This document shows, one piece after another, positions 7,579 through 15,121 of a DNA stretch of 27,861 bases. The position numbers and the translations under genes were made by a program. The notes under the pieces were generated by a model. That model was not told where the DNA came from. It saw nothing but the letters and a program-made list of their open reading frames with translations, and made no database searches. Source of the DNA: Gemmatimonadota bacterium. GTDB lineage: Bacteria; Gemmatimonadota; Gemmatimonadetes; Gemmatimonadales; GWC2-71-9. The stretch lies in contig QHVD01000277.1 of assembly GCA_003222235.1 (NCBI GenBank), positions 1 through 27,861 on the forward strand, written 5' to 3'. Position 1 is the first letter of the stretch; the number at the start of each line of letters is the position of its first letter.

Positions 7579-9045
7579 CTACCGCCGCGGCTTCCCGGCC
7601 ACGCTGTCCCCCGGCCCGGGCACGGGCGCCGGGCCGGGCGCCAGCCTCAAGCCCTTCCCCGGCTCGACGCGCCCCGAATCGGCTCGGATGCGAATCGCCT
7701 GCGCCCGCGTCAGTGCCCGAGCGACGCCCGCCTCGTTGATGGACCAGTCAGCTCCCCGCAGCGTGGTGGCGAGGAACGGCGGCACGGGGAAGAACCGCGC
7801 GCTTCTGTTAAGGAAGACGTGGTCGAGATAGGCGTTCACGTGGGACATGGCGAGCTGCATCCGCGCCTTCTCGGTGGCCGCCGAATCCTTGAAGAGCTGG
7901 GCCGACAGACCGAGGAAATTCCGCAGGATCGTGAGCCCCGAGTCGTGGTCCACCTTGATCTGCCGCCAGTCCTCGGATGTGAGCTGCACGCCTGCGGAAT
8001 CGGCCTGCTGGAGCTGGAGCTCGCGCTGCGTGAGGATGCGGACGAACCGTTTCAGCTGGTCGTCGCCGGCCGAGGCCAGGCCCCGTGCCTGCTTCGGGTC
8101 GATGGCGAGGATCCAGCGGGCGAGGTCGTGCACCCGGAACGCGCCCGCCCCTCCCTGATACGTGGCGAGCGTTCGGCGGTCGGTACCCGCCGCGCCGAGG
8201 TGCTCCATCGTCCAGCGGACGAGCGCTGGTGCCCCCGCCTCGACCTCGAGGCGCCGCAGTCTCGACAGGCTATCGAGGTGGAGGGAGTCGAGCTGCGTCA
8301 CCAGGTCGTTCTCGATGTCGACGCGGAACGAGTCGCGCACCTCCGCCAGCGGCGGGCGGCGGATGATGTGATACCCGAACGGGGAGCGCACCACTGCGCT
8401 GAGCCCGCCCGGCGCGAGCTGCCAGGCGGCCGTGTCGAACGCCGGCACGAACCGGCCGCGGCGCACGGCCGCGAGATATCCTCCCTGTGACTTCGTGCCG
8501 GGATCCTCCGAGTACCGCTGCGCGAGCCGGGCGAAGCCCACCCCGGGTTGGGCGGCGGCCTGGCGCAGGATTCCCGTCGCCTGCCGCTTCTTCTGCTGCT
8601 CGACATTGGGGGCCGCGTTCGCAGGGATGCTGATCAGGATGTGCTGGAACAGCCGCACGGTCCCCGCCTGATAGGCCGAGTCCGTCTGGGCCGGCGTCAG
8701 GGGTGGGCGCGCGGCGCGCAGCCGGTCCTGGAAGTGTTGCCACTTCAGCTGAGCGGCGCTCGGCCAGCCGGCCGCGAGCACCAGCGCCGAATCGTCCAGG
8801 TTGCGGCCGCGGGCAAGCTCTCCCGCGAACACCGCGTAGTCGAGATACACGGTGGTGAGACCGGTGAGCGCCTCAGGCCCGAGCGGGACTTCGCTGGCAC
8901 GCCCCGCGAGGTCGGCGAGCCGCTCCACCGTGAGCGTTTGTCCCGCCGCGTGCCCCGCCGCATTCGGATGCGCCGAGAACGCGTCACGCACCACCTTGCA
9001 GCTCGCGAGCGTGAGCACGACGAGAGCCGAACCCAGCCGACGCAT
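7579..9045 (-). CDS. Parvulin-domain peptidyl-prolyl isomerase, predicted lipoprotein
   Basis: A second foldase gene directly upstream of surA. The start MRRLGSALVVLTLASC is a lipoprotein signal with lipobox LASC, so the protein should be lipid-anchored at Cys16. A single parvulin domain covers about residues 132-232 (FQHILISIP, FARLAQRYSEDPGTKSQGG, SPFGYHIIRRP). The roughly 250 C-terminal residues are helical and Ala/Arg-rich without a family I recognise, and end in a Pro/Gly tail. The ATG at 9045 is chosen because GAGGAG lies 4 nt before it. An in-frame ATG at 9057 overlaps the mfd stop (ATGA) and would add four residues. It may fold surface proteins together with SurA. The specific name (PpiC, PrsA or other) cannot be decided. 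Confidence 0.85.
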   Translation of the reverse strand: MRRLGSALVVLTLASCKVVRDAFSAHPNAAGHAAGQTLTVERLADLAGRASEVPLGPEALTGLTTVYLDYAVFAGELARGRNLDDSALVLAAGWPSAAQLKWQHFQDRLRAARPPLTPAQTDSAYQAGTVRLFQHILISIPANAAPNVEQQKKRQATGILRQAAAQPGVGFARLAQRYSEDPGTKSQGGYLAAVRRGRFVPAFDTAAWQLAPGGLSAVVRSPFGYHIIRRPPLAEVRDSFRVDIENDLVTQLDSLHLDSLSRLRRLEVEAGAPALVRWTMEHLGAAGTDRRTLATYQGGAGAFRVHDLARWILAIDPKQARGLASAGDDQLKRFVRILTQRELQLQQADSAGVQLTSEDWRQIKVDHDSGLTILRNFLGLSAQLFKDSAATEKARMQLAMSHVNAYLDHVFLNRSARFFPVPPFLATTLRGADWSINEAGVARALTRAQAIRIRADSGRVEPGKGLRLAPGPAPVPGPGDSVAGKPRR

Positions 9046-9049
9046 CCGT

Positions 9050-9055
9050 CTCCTC
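9050..9055 (-). promoter_or_regulatory. Shine-Dalgarno deciding the start of the parvulin lipoprotein
   Basis: GAGGAG on the minus strand, 4 nt before the ATG at 9045 and overlapping the end of mfd. It favours that ATG over the one at 9057, which has no such signal. Confidence 0.65.
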
Positions 9056-12000
9056 ATTCGTCAGTAGTCTGCAGAACCGCGGTGAGGGCCCGCACCAGCC
9101 CGGGGCCGATGGCCTCGCCGCCGAGCCGGCGGAGGCTGAGGGAGAGCGGCACAGCCCGCCGCACCTCGGCTTCGAACTGCACCGCGTCCAGCGCCGCCGT
9201 GAGCCCGGCGAGGCGAGGTCGCGCGTCCGGCCGAAACGTGAGCCGCGCCTCGTCGCCCCGGACCAGCACCGTCTCCAACCCTACCCGGGCGCCGAGCGCG
9301 CGGAGCTCGGACACGAGGAGCAGCCGCTGCGCGTCTTCCGGCAGCGGACCGAACCGGTCGCGCAACTCCTCGCGCACCGTTTGAATCTCGCACGGCTGCT
9401 CAGCACGCGCCAGCCGCCGATACAGATCGAGCTTCGTCGCCTCGTCGGACACGTACGCGTCGGGCAGATGCGCGGCCCGATCAAAAATCACCTCGGGCGG
9501 AACGCCCTTTCCCGTTTCCCCCTTTCCTTTCAACGCCTCAACCGTCTCCTCCAGCCAGCGGAGATAGGTGTCGAATCCGACCGCCTGCGCATGCCCCGAC
9601 TGCTCCCCCCCGAGCAGGTTCCCTGCGCCCCGCAGCTCGAGGTCGCGCAGCGCGATCCGGTAGCCCGATCCGAGATCGGTGTGGTGCTCGAGCACGCGCA
9701 GCCGCTCCTCGGCTTCGGGATCGAGGTGGTCGGGGACGAGCAGGTAGCAGGCCGCGCGCCGGTGGCTTCTGCCCACGCGCCCGCGCAGCTGATACAGCTG
9801 CGCCAGGCCGAACTGGTCCGCCCGGTTCACGATCATCGTGTTCGCGTTGGGCACGTCGAGCCCCGACTCGACGATCATCGTGGAGACGAGGATGTCCAGC
9901 TCCCCGCCGACGAAGCGCCCCATCACCTCGTCCAGCTCCCCTGCCCGCAGCTGCCCGTGCGCCACCGCGATGCGCGCGCGGGACGGCGCCAGCGCCCGCA
10001 CCCGCTCCGCGATCGTGGCGATGGTCTCGATCCGGTTGTGCACGAAGTACACCTGCCCCGCCCGGTCGAGCTCGCGGGCCAGCGCCTCCTCGATCAGCGC
10101 GTCATCCCACGGCTCGATGAACGTCAGCACCGGCGAGCGATCCTTCGGCGGCGTCTCGAGCAGCGTCAGATCCCGCAGCCCCGCGAGTGACAGATGCAGG
10201 GTACGCGGGATCGGCGTCGCGGTAAGCGTCAGCACGTCCACCGCATGCTTCAGCGCCTTGAGCCGCTCCTTGTGCCGGACCCCGAACCGATGCTCCTCGT
10301 CCACGATGAGCAGCCCGAGATCACGGAACTGCACGTCCTTCGAAAGCAGCCGGTGCGTCCCGATGACGATGTCCAGCTCCCCCCGCTCGAGGCGCTCCGC
10401 CGCCAGCTTCGCCTCCTTCGGCTTCCGGAAGCGTGACAGCACCTCAATGCGTGCCGGGTAATCCGCCAACCGCTCGCGGAAGGTGCGCCCGTGCTGCTCG
10501 GCGAGAATCGTGGTCGGCACGAGCACCGCCACCTGCTTCCCGGCCTCGACCGCCTTGAACGCGGCCCGGACGGCGACTTCGGTCTTGCCGTACCCGACGT
10601 CGCCGACCAGCAAGCGGTCCATGGGGCGGGGCCGCTCCATGTCCCGCTTCACTTCTTCCGAGGCGCGACGCTGGTCGGGCGTATCCTCGTAGAGGAACGC
10701 CGACTCGAGCTCGCGCTGCCACGGCGTGTCGGGCGGGAAGGCGAAGCCCGGCGCGACCTGGCGACGCGCGTAGAGGTCGAGCAGCTCCAGCGCCATCTGC
10801 CGGATCGCGGCCCGCGTCCGCTCTCGCTGGCGTTGCCACGCCGTCGATCCCAAGCGATGCAGCCTGGGCGGTGGGGCGTCACCGTCGCCGGCCGCGCGGT
10901 ACGGCTCCAGCTGGTCCAGCCGGTATATGGGGACGTTCAGCCGGTCGCCCGCCTCGTACTCGACGACCGCGACCTCCAGGGTGCCGTCGCCAACAGGGAT
11001 CGTCTGCATGCCCCGGTAGATCCCGATGCCGTGCTCGAGGTGGACGACGTAGTCCCCGGGCTGGAGCGCGCGCGCCGCGGCCGAGGGCGATGCCGCGCGG
11101 TAGCGTCTTGGCCTCCGCAGGCGACGCGCCCGGCGAAAGATCTCGTGATCCGTCAGCACCCGTAGCGACGGCAGCACGAACCCGCCGTCGAGGGCCCCCA
11201 CGACGAGCGTGACCGCCTCGGCGCCGAGCAACTCCTCGAGGCGCTCCAGCTGACCTTCGTTGTCGCAGAGGATCACGGTCGGCAGATCGGCCGCCACGAG
11301 GCGGCGCAGCCGCTTCAGGTCGCGGTCGATCGCGTCGGGGGGCGCCACCGGGAAACGCGCCGCGGCGTCCGGGGCGTTCAGCGCCACTCGCGCGAACGTC
11401 TCCAGCCGCTCCCGCCAGCAGCGTGGCTCAAGGAAGATCTCGTCCCGCGCGGGCGGCTCCTCGCCCAGGCGCCGCGCAACCTCGAGATGGTGGGCTGCCT
11501 CCGACCAGGCACGGTCCACTTCCTGCTCGAGCGTGGACTCCCGTTCCAGGACGAGCAGCGCATCGCTCGGCAGCAGGTCCAGTAAGGAGTGACGTCGTTC
11601 AGTGCCCTGTGGAGGCGCAGCATGCTGCGACCCCACACCGCCAGCCCCCCCGCCCTCGGTTCTCACCGGCAAGACCGTCACCCCTTCGATCGCTTCCCCC
11701 GACCGCTGCGTATCGAGATCGAACGCGCGAAGCGAGACGATTTCGTCGCCCCACCACTCGATCCGGGCCGGCGCCGCCATCCCGAAGCCGTACACGTCGA
11801 GGATCCCGCCGCGCACGCTGAACTGCGCCACCTCGGTCACCGTCGGGACCCGTGCGTAACCCATGTCCTGGAGCTGCCGCACCACATCCGTGAGCGACAC
11901 GTTTCGCGTTTCCCGTTTCCCGCCTCCCGCCGCCAGGACCAGCCGCATCGACTCGAGCGCCCCGGGCACGCCGGTTCGCTCCGCCGCCGCACGCGCAGTC

Positions 12001-12359
12001 GTCACCAGCACGCGGATCTTCCCTGACAGCAACGCCTCCAGCGTCTCGATTCGCTCGCCCGCGATCTCGAAGTGCGGCTCCTCGGCGCCCAGGGCCTCCC
12101 GCTGCGGATAGAGCGCTGCGGCGTCTCCGACCAGCATGTGGGCGTCGGCGAGCCAGCGCTCCGCGTCGCTCGGGGTCGGCGCGAGCACCACGAACACCCG
12201 CTGCGCGAGGCGCCGGGCCAGGGCCGCCACCAGCACGACCGCACTCGAGCCCGGCAGCCCCGCCACTGCGGCACGAGCGCCGGCCGGCGGCAACCGCTGC
12301 GCCAGCGCCCGGGTCTCGGGCAGCTCGTCGAAGCGGTCGATGAGGAATTCGAGCGACAT
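9054..12359 (-). CDS. mfd: Transcription-repair coupling factor
   Basis: An ATP-driven DNA translocase that removes RNA polymerase stalled at lesions and recruits UvrA. The 1101 residues show the full Mfd layout: a UvrB-like N-terminal module (about 1-400), the RNA-polymerase-interaction domain at about 430-520 (LQPGDYVVHLEHGIGIYRGM), SF2 helicase domains with Walker A GDVGYGKTE near 585-592 and DEEH near 686, TATPIPRTLHLSL, QLRGRVGRSHRRA, the TRG region (LGSGYRIALRDLELRGAGN), and the C-terminal D7 domain. The ATG at 12359 shares one base with the upstream stop (TGATG). Three inserts are unusual for the family: about 144-153 (GGKRETRN) and 943-952 (KGKGETGKG), both encoded by 7-nt purine repeats, and a Gly/His/Pro-rich stretch at about 232-253. 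Confidence 0.97.
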   Translation of the reverse strand: MSLEFLIDRFDELPETRALAQRLPPAGARAAVAGLPGSSAVVLVAALARRLAQRVFVVLAPTPSDAERWLADAHMLVGDAAALYPQREALGAEEPHFEIAGERIETLEALLSGKIRVLVTTARAAAERTGVPGALESMRLVLAAGGGKRETRNVSLTDVVRQLQDMGYARVPTVTEVAQFSVRGGILDVYGFGMAAPARIEWWGDEIVSLRAFDLDTQRSGEAIEGVTVLPVRTEGGGAGGVGSQHAAPPQGTERRHSLLDLLPSDALLVLERESTLEQEVDRAWSEAAHHLEVARRLGEEPPARDEIFLEPRCWRERLETFARVALNAPDAAARFPVAPPDAIDRDLKRLRRLVAADLPTVILCDNEGQLERLEELLGAEAVTLVVGALDGGFVLPSLRVLTDHEIFRRARRLRRPRRYRAASPSAAARALQPGDYVVHLEHGIGIYRGMQTIPVGDGTLEVAVVEYEAGDRLNVPIYRLDQLEPYRAAGDGDAPPPRLHRLGSTAWQRQRERTRAAIRQMALELLDLYARRQVAPGFAFPPDTPWQRELESAFLYEDTPDQRRASEEVKRDMERPRPMDRLLVGDVGYGKTEVAVRAAFKAVEAGKQVAVLVPTTILAEQHGRTFRERLADYPARIEVLSRFRKPKEAKLAAERLERGELDIVIGTHRLLSKDVQFRDLGLLIVDEEHRFGVRHKERLKALKHAVDVLTLTATPIPRTLHLSLAGLRDLTLLETPPKDRSPVLTFIEPWDDALIEEALARELDRAGQVYFVHNRIETIATIAERVRALAPSRARIAVAHGQLRAGELDEVMGRFVGGELDILVSTMIVESGLDVPNANTMIVNRADQFGLAQLYQLRGRVGRSHRRAACYLLVPDHLDPEAEERLRVLEHHTDLGSGYRIALRDLELRGAGNLLGGEQSGHAQAVGFDTYLRWLEETVEALKGKGETGKGVPPEVIFDRAAHLPDAYVSDEATKLDLYRRLARAEQPCEIQTVREELRDRFGPLPEDAQRLLLVSELRALGARVGLETVLVRGDEARLTFRPDARPRLAGLTAALDAVQFEAEVRRAVPLSLSLRRLGGEAIGPGLVRALTAVLQTTDE
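9505..9530 (-). repeat. In-frame purine-rich repeat block in mfd (C-terminal region)
   Basis: The coding strand reads GGAAAG, GGGGAAAC, GGGAAAG, GG, encoding KGKGETGKG between helix EETVEAL and the conserved PPEV segment leading into the D7 domain. Confidence 0.65.
11901..11928 (-). repeat. In-frame 7-nt tandem repeats in mfd (N-terminal module)
   Basis: Four exact-length 7-mers on the plus strand: GTTTCGC, GTTTCCC, GTTTCCC, GCCTCCC. On the coding strand they are GGGAGGC, GGGAAAC, GGGAAAC, GCGAAAC. They encode the charged insert GGKRETRN before the conserved SLTDVVRQLQDMGY segment. Confidence 0.8.
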
Positions 12360-14083
12360 CAGTGGGTGAGCGTCGCGACGCCGAGCTCGACAGCGGCGAC
12401 GAGCAACGCGAGGGCGAGCAGCAGACCGCTGGCATCGGCGCGGCGTGTCCCGGCGAAGCGCTCCGCGGCGAAGCGCGCCTCCTCGAACACCGCGGCGCCG
12501 AGGGAGCGCCGCACGTTGTCCGCCGAGGCCGGGGTCAGGTCAGACTCGCGCGGGTCGGGCCCGTACACCGTCGCGCCGACCGTGTCCGTACCGCGGACGT
12601 GAAACTGGACTCCCGGGACGCCTTCCGCTTCGACCACCAACGCCTCGCCGCGGGCGAGGCGGTTGACGAGTGCGTCCAGGAATGGCACAAACGCCGGGCT
12701 TGCAGGAAGCGCCGTCCACGCCGTGTCCAGCCGGCTGCCGACGAGCAGGACGTCGCCCTCCCGCACCAGCCACGGCTCCTCATTCACGGTTGCGAGGGTG
12801 GTGGTGTCGTTCCCCGTTCCCCTTCCCCCTCCCCCGTTCGCCGGCGCAATCCGATAGCGCCGGGCGACCGCAATCCCGGCGATGCCACCCAGGATCGACG
12901 AAGCGATCGGTCCCGGCGTCCCCGGCTCCCCGAACCGCCAGTGCACCCCGCGCGCCGCCAGCGCCCGATTCGCCTGGCCGACGAGCGCCGGATCGGCGGG
13001 CGGCAACACCACGCTCCTCCCCGGTGCGGCCTGCGTGCGCTCGCCGATTACCACCTCGCTGCCGCTGCCGACGCGCTTGCCCTGCTCGAGCACCGCCAGG
13101 GCCGCTGCCACAAAAGGCCCGGTGCCCGGCTCCGCGCGGACCGCGCCCGGCGGCGCTACCCGCCATGCGAACGCGCGGCGGTCGTCGAAGCGCAGTTCGT
13201 CGGGGTCGAGCGCCACCTCTCCGACCAACCACCCGGGCGCCACCGCCGGGAGCGGGACCGTGACGCCCGACCCGGGTGCAGCGAGCGCCCGCCCCACGTC
13301 GCGGTCGCGCAGCCGCACCGTCACGGGAGCTGGGCCCGTGCCCGGCGTGCCGGCCACGGCGATCGCCACGGCACCGTCCGTCACTCGTGCCGCCGCGACT
13401 CCGCGGTTCGGCGTCGCTTGCCCTGGAGGAGCGAGGGCGAGAACCCGGACCCCGCGCGGCACACTCGCCTCCCCCCCCCCAACGCTCAGCGCAGTCCGCT
13501 GCAGATCGCTGATCACGTGGACCTCGCGCCCGGGCAGCGGCTCCGCATCCACGAGTCGCGCCGCCTGCGCGACCGCCGCGGTCACGTCCAGGCGACGCGG
13601 CGCGACGGTCGCGCTGTCGATCGTGGCGAGGAGCGCGTCGCGCGATCCCGCGCGCGCCACCCCGTCGGCGAGCATGAGCCAAAGCCGGTCCGCCGACCCA
13701 GCATGGGCGACCGAGGCGCGCGCCACCGCTTTCAGCCGGTCGAGCAGCGGGCGCCCGTCCACCACGACCCCCGAGGAAAGCGAGTTGTCCAGAATCACGA
13801 CGAGGGCCGTGGGCTGGTGGGCCGCGCCCCCCCCGCTCCCGCGCGACGGGACGAGCGGCCTCGCCGCGGCGAGCACGACGAGGGCGATCAACGCGGTGCG
13901 CAGGACGAGGAGCAGCAGGTGCCGCAGCTTCAAGCGGCGGGCGCTCTGCCGCTCGGCCTCGCTGAGGTAGCGCAGCGGTGGGAAGTCCGCCTCGGGCGGC
14001 GCGCGGCGCTCCAGCAGGTGCAGCAGGGCCGGGATCGCCGCGGCGGCGAGCCCCACCAGCGCCAGCGGATGCAGGAAGGTCAC
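12359..14083 (-). CDS. BatA-type membrane protein with von Willebrand A domain
   Basis: The 574 residues open with the BatA N-terminal double-helix anchor: MTFLHPLALVGLAAAAIPAL, then a second helix HLLLLVLRTALIALVVLAAA. A VWA domain follows with an intact MIDAS start DNSLS (D99, S101, S103). The middle is a long extracytoplasmic Gly/Ala/Pro-rich region, and the end is a last TM helix LLLALALLVAAVELGVA. Such proteins are encoded next to DUF58 proteins, usually with a MoxR ATPase, and are thought to act in envelope-protein assembly or stress tolerance. No MoxR gene is in this window. The GTG start overlaps the DUF58 stop (GTGA). Oddities: a run of 10 G on the coding strand (13471-13480) and a 7-nt repeat block at 12809-12838. 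The family is good; the role is uncertain. Confidence 0.85.
   Translation of the reverse strand: MTFLHPLALVGLAAAAIPALLHLLERRAPPEADFPPLRYLSEAERQSARRLKLRHLLLLVLRTALIALVVLAAARPLVPSRGSGGGAAHQPTALVVILDNSLSSGVVVDGRPLLDRLKAVARASVAHAGSADRLWLMLADGVARAGSRDALLATIDSATVAPRRLDVTAAVAQAARLVDAEPLPGREVHVISDLQRTALSVGGGEASVPRGVRVLALAPPGQATPNRGVAAARVTDGAVAIAVAGTPGTGPAPVTVRLRDRDVGRALAAPGSGVTVPLPAVAPGWLVGEVALDPDELRFDDRRAFAWRVAPPGAVRAEPGTGPFVAAALAVLEQGKRVGSGSEVVIGERTQAAPGRSVVLPPADPALVGQANRALAARGVHWRFGEPGTPGPIASSILGGIAGIAVARRYRIAPANGGGGRGTGNDTTTLATVNEEPWLVREGDVLLVGSRLDTAWTALPASPAFVPFLDALVNRLARGEALVVEAEGVPGVQFHVRGTDTVGATVYGPDPRESDLTPASADNVRRSLGAAVFEEARFAAERFAGTRRADASGLLLALALLVAAVELGVATLTH
12809..12838 (-). repeat. In-frame 7-nt repeats in the BatA-like gene
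   Basis: The plus strand reads GTTCCCC, GTTCCCC, TTCCCC, CTCCCCC, GTT. The coding strand thus carries GGGGAAC units that encode ANGGGGRGTGND (about residues 415-426). Confidence 0.75.
13471..13480 (-). repeat. G10 tract inside the BatA-like gene
   Basis: Ten consecutive C on the plus strand (G on the coding strand), encoding part of SVGGGEASVP near residues 201-210. Runs of this length can slip during replication, which would shift the frame after the VWA domain. Confidence 0.9.
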
Positions 14084-14961
14084 GCCAGCAGCCGCAACGC
14101 CGTACCGAAGGGCATGTCGGTCAGCACGTGGTGGTAGGCGATCCCGTGCCGCCGGCAGGCGCTCCGCCAGGCCGCGACTTCCCGCCGGACGGTCTGGGCA
14201 TAGACGTGGGCCAGCTCCCGTGGCCGCACCACGACACTCGCCGTCGACTCGGGGTCACGGAACCGCACTTCCGGCGGTCCTGCCAGCTCCGCCTCGGCAG
14301 GATCCATCAGGTGGACCACGACCACCTGGTGGCCGCGGTGCCGCAGATAGCGCAACGCAGTGAGCGCGAGCTCGCGATCGAAGAGCAGGTCGGAGACGAG
14401 CACCACCAGTCCACGGCGCGCGAGCAAAGTGAGGTGCACCAGGGCGGCCTGCGCCGCCGTGCCGCGGCCGTCCGGTGTGTCGAGCAGGCCACGCACCAGG
14501 CGCGCCCATTGCCCCGCCTTGACGCGCGCCGGAATCACCTGCCGCACGACTTCGTCGAAGGTGATGAGCCCGGTGGCGTCACGCTGGCGCAGCAGGATGA
14601 GCGCCAGAGCTGCGGACAGGCGGTCCCCGTAGGCGCGCTTCGTGAGCCGCGCCGGCGCGCCACGCCAAGCCATCGAACGGCTGGCATCGAGCAGGATCAT
14701 GGCTCGAAGGTTCGTCTCTTCCTCGAACTGCTTGACGAACAGCCGGTCCGAGCGAGCGAGCATCTTCCAATCGAGGTAGCGCGGCTCGTCGCCCGGCTGG
14801 TAAGCGCGGTGCTCCGTGAACTCCACCGAAAAGCCGCGGAACGGCGAGCGGTGGATCCCGGCCAGAAAGCCCTCCACCACCCCCTGCGCCACGATCTCGA
14901 TCCCACCGAGCCGGGCCACCTCCGCAGGGTCGAGCAGATCGATGCGCTGCGCGTCAGTCAT
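14080..14961 (-). CDS. DUF58 domain protein
   Basis: A 293-residue cytoplasmic protein of the DUF58 family, a VWA-like fold. The hallmark YQPGDEPRYLDWKMLARSDR lies at about 54-73 and is followed by LFVKQFEEETNL. A MIDAS-like DASRSM starts at D92, and LVVLVSDLLFD follows near 200. DUF58 proteins are normally encoded with a MoxR AAA ATPase and BatA-like VWA proteins. Here the BatA-like gene follows with a 4-bp overlap, while MoxR is not adjacent. It is the first gene of the minus-strand run that reaches pdxA. No convincing promoter or Shine-Dalgarno is seen in the 160 nt upstream on this strand. The biochemical role of the family is not established. Confidence 0.9.
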   Translation of the reverse strand: MTDAQRIDLLDPAEVARLGGIEIVAQGVVEGFLAGIHRSPFRGFSVEFTEHRAYQPGDEPRYLDWKMLARSDRLFVKQFEEETNLRAMILLDASRSMAWRGAPARLTKRAYGDRLSAALALILLRQRDATGLITFDEVVRQVIPARVKAGQWARLVRGLLDTPDGRGTAAQAALVHLTLLARRGLVVLVSDLLFDRELALTALRYLRHRGHQVVVVHLMDPAEAELAGPPEVRFRDPESTASVVVRPRELAHVYAQTVRREVAAWRSACRRHGIAYHHVLTDMPFGTALRLLA

Positions 14962-15082
14962 GCGTGGCGGAAGGTAATGGGAGGCCGATTGTCCAGGCCA
15001 GAGGACACCGGGACGCTCCTAACCGCTGACCGCTACACGGATAACTCACTCCTCGGTAGCCAGTTGCAGCCGTCGCCGACGA

Positions 15083-15101
15083 CTGGCACGTTGGCTGCTT
15101 T
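15083..15101 (+). promoter_or_regulatory. Candidate sigma-54 promoter upstream of the DUF4384 gene
   Basis: CTGGCACG at 15083-15090, then TTGG, then CTGCTTT at 15095-15101. This matches the -24/-12 consensus (TGGCACG, 4 nt, TTGC) with one change (T to C), and the invariant GG and GC are at the right distance. The start site would fall near 15110, just before the GGGAGG at 15112. No clear enhancer palindrome was found in the rest of the 160-nt divergent intergenic region (14962-15121), which otherwise holds nothing recognisable. Confidence 0.42.
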
Positions 15102-15111
15102 AGGCTCCGTC

Positions 15112-15117
15112 GGGAGG
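15112..15117 (+). promoter_or_regulatory. Shine-Dalgarno for the DUF4384 gene
   Basis: GGGAGG with 4 nt to the ATG at 15122. It fixes the start of the DUF4384 protein. Confidence 0.7.
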
Positions 15118-15121
15118 CACC

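Noticed and set aside
11597..11662. Frameshift in mfd at the Gly/His/Pro-rich stretch
   Set aside because: The frame continues into the conserved SLLDLLPSDALLVLE segment and all helicase motifs, so it is treated as an insert, not an error.
12362..14137. 591-codon plus-strand frame opposite the BatA-like gene
   Set aside because: The minus-strand protein has coherent TM helices and a VWA motif; the plus frame is Arg/Pro/Ala-biased without domains.
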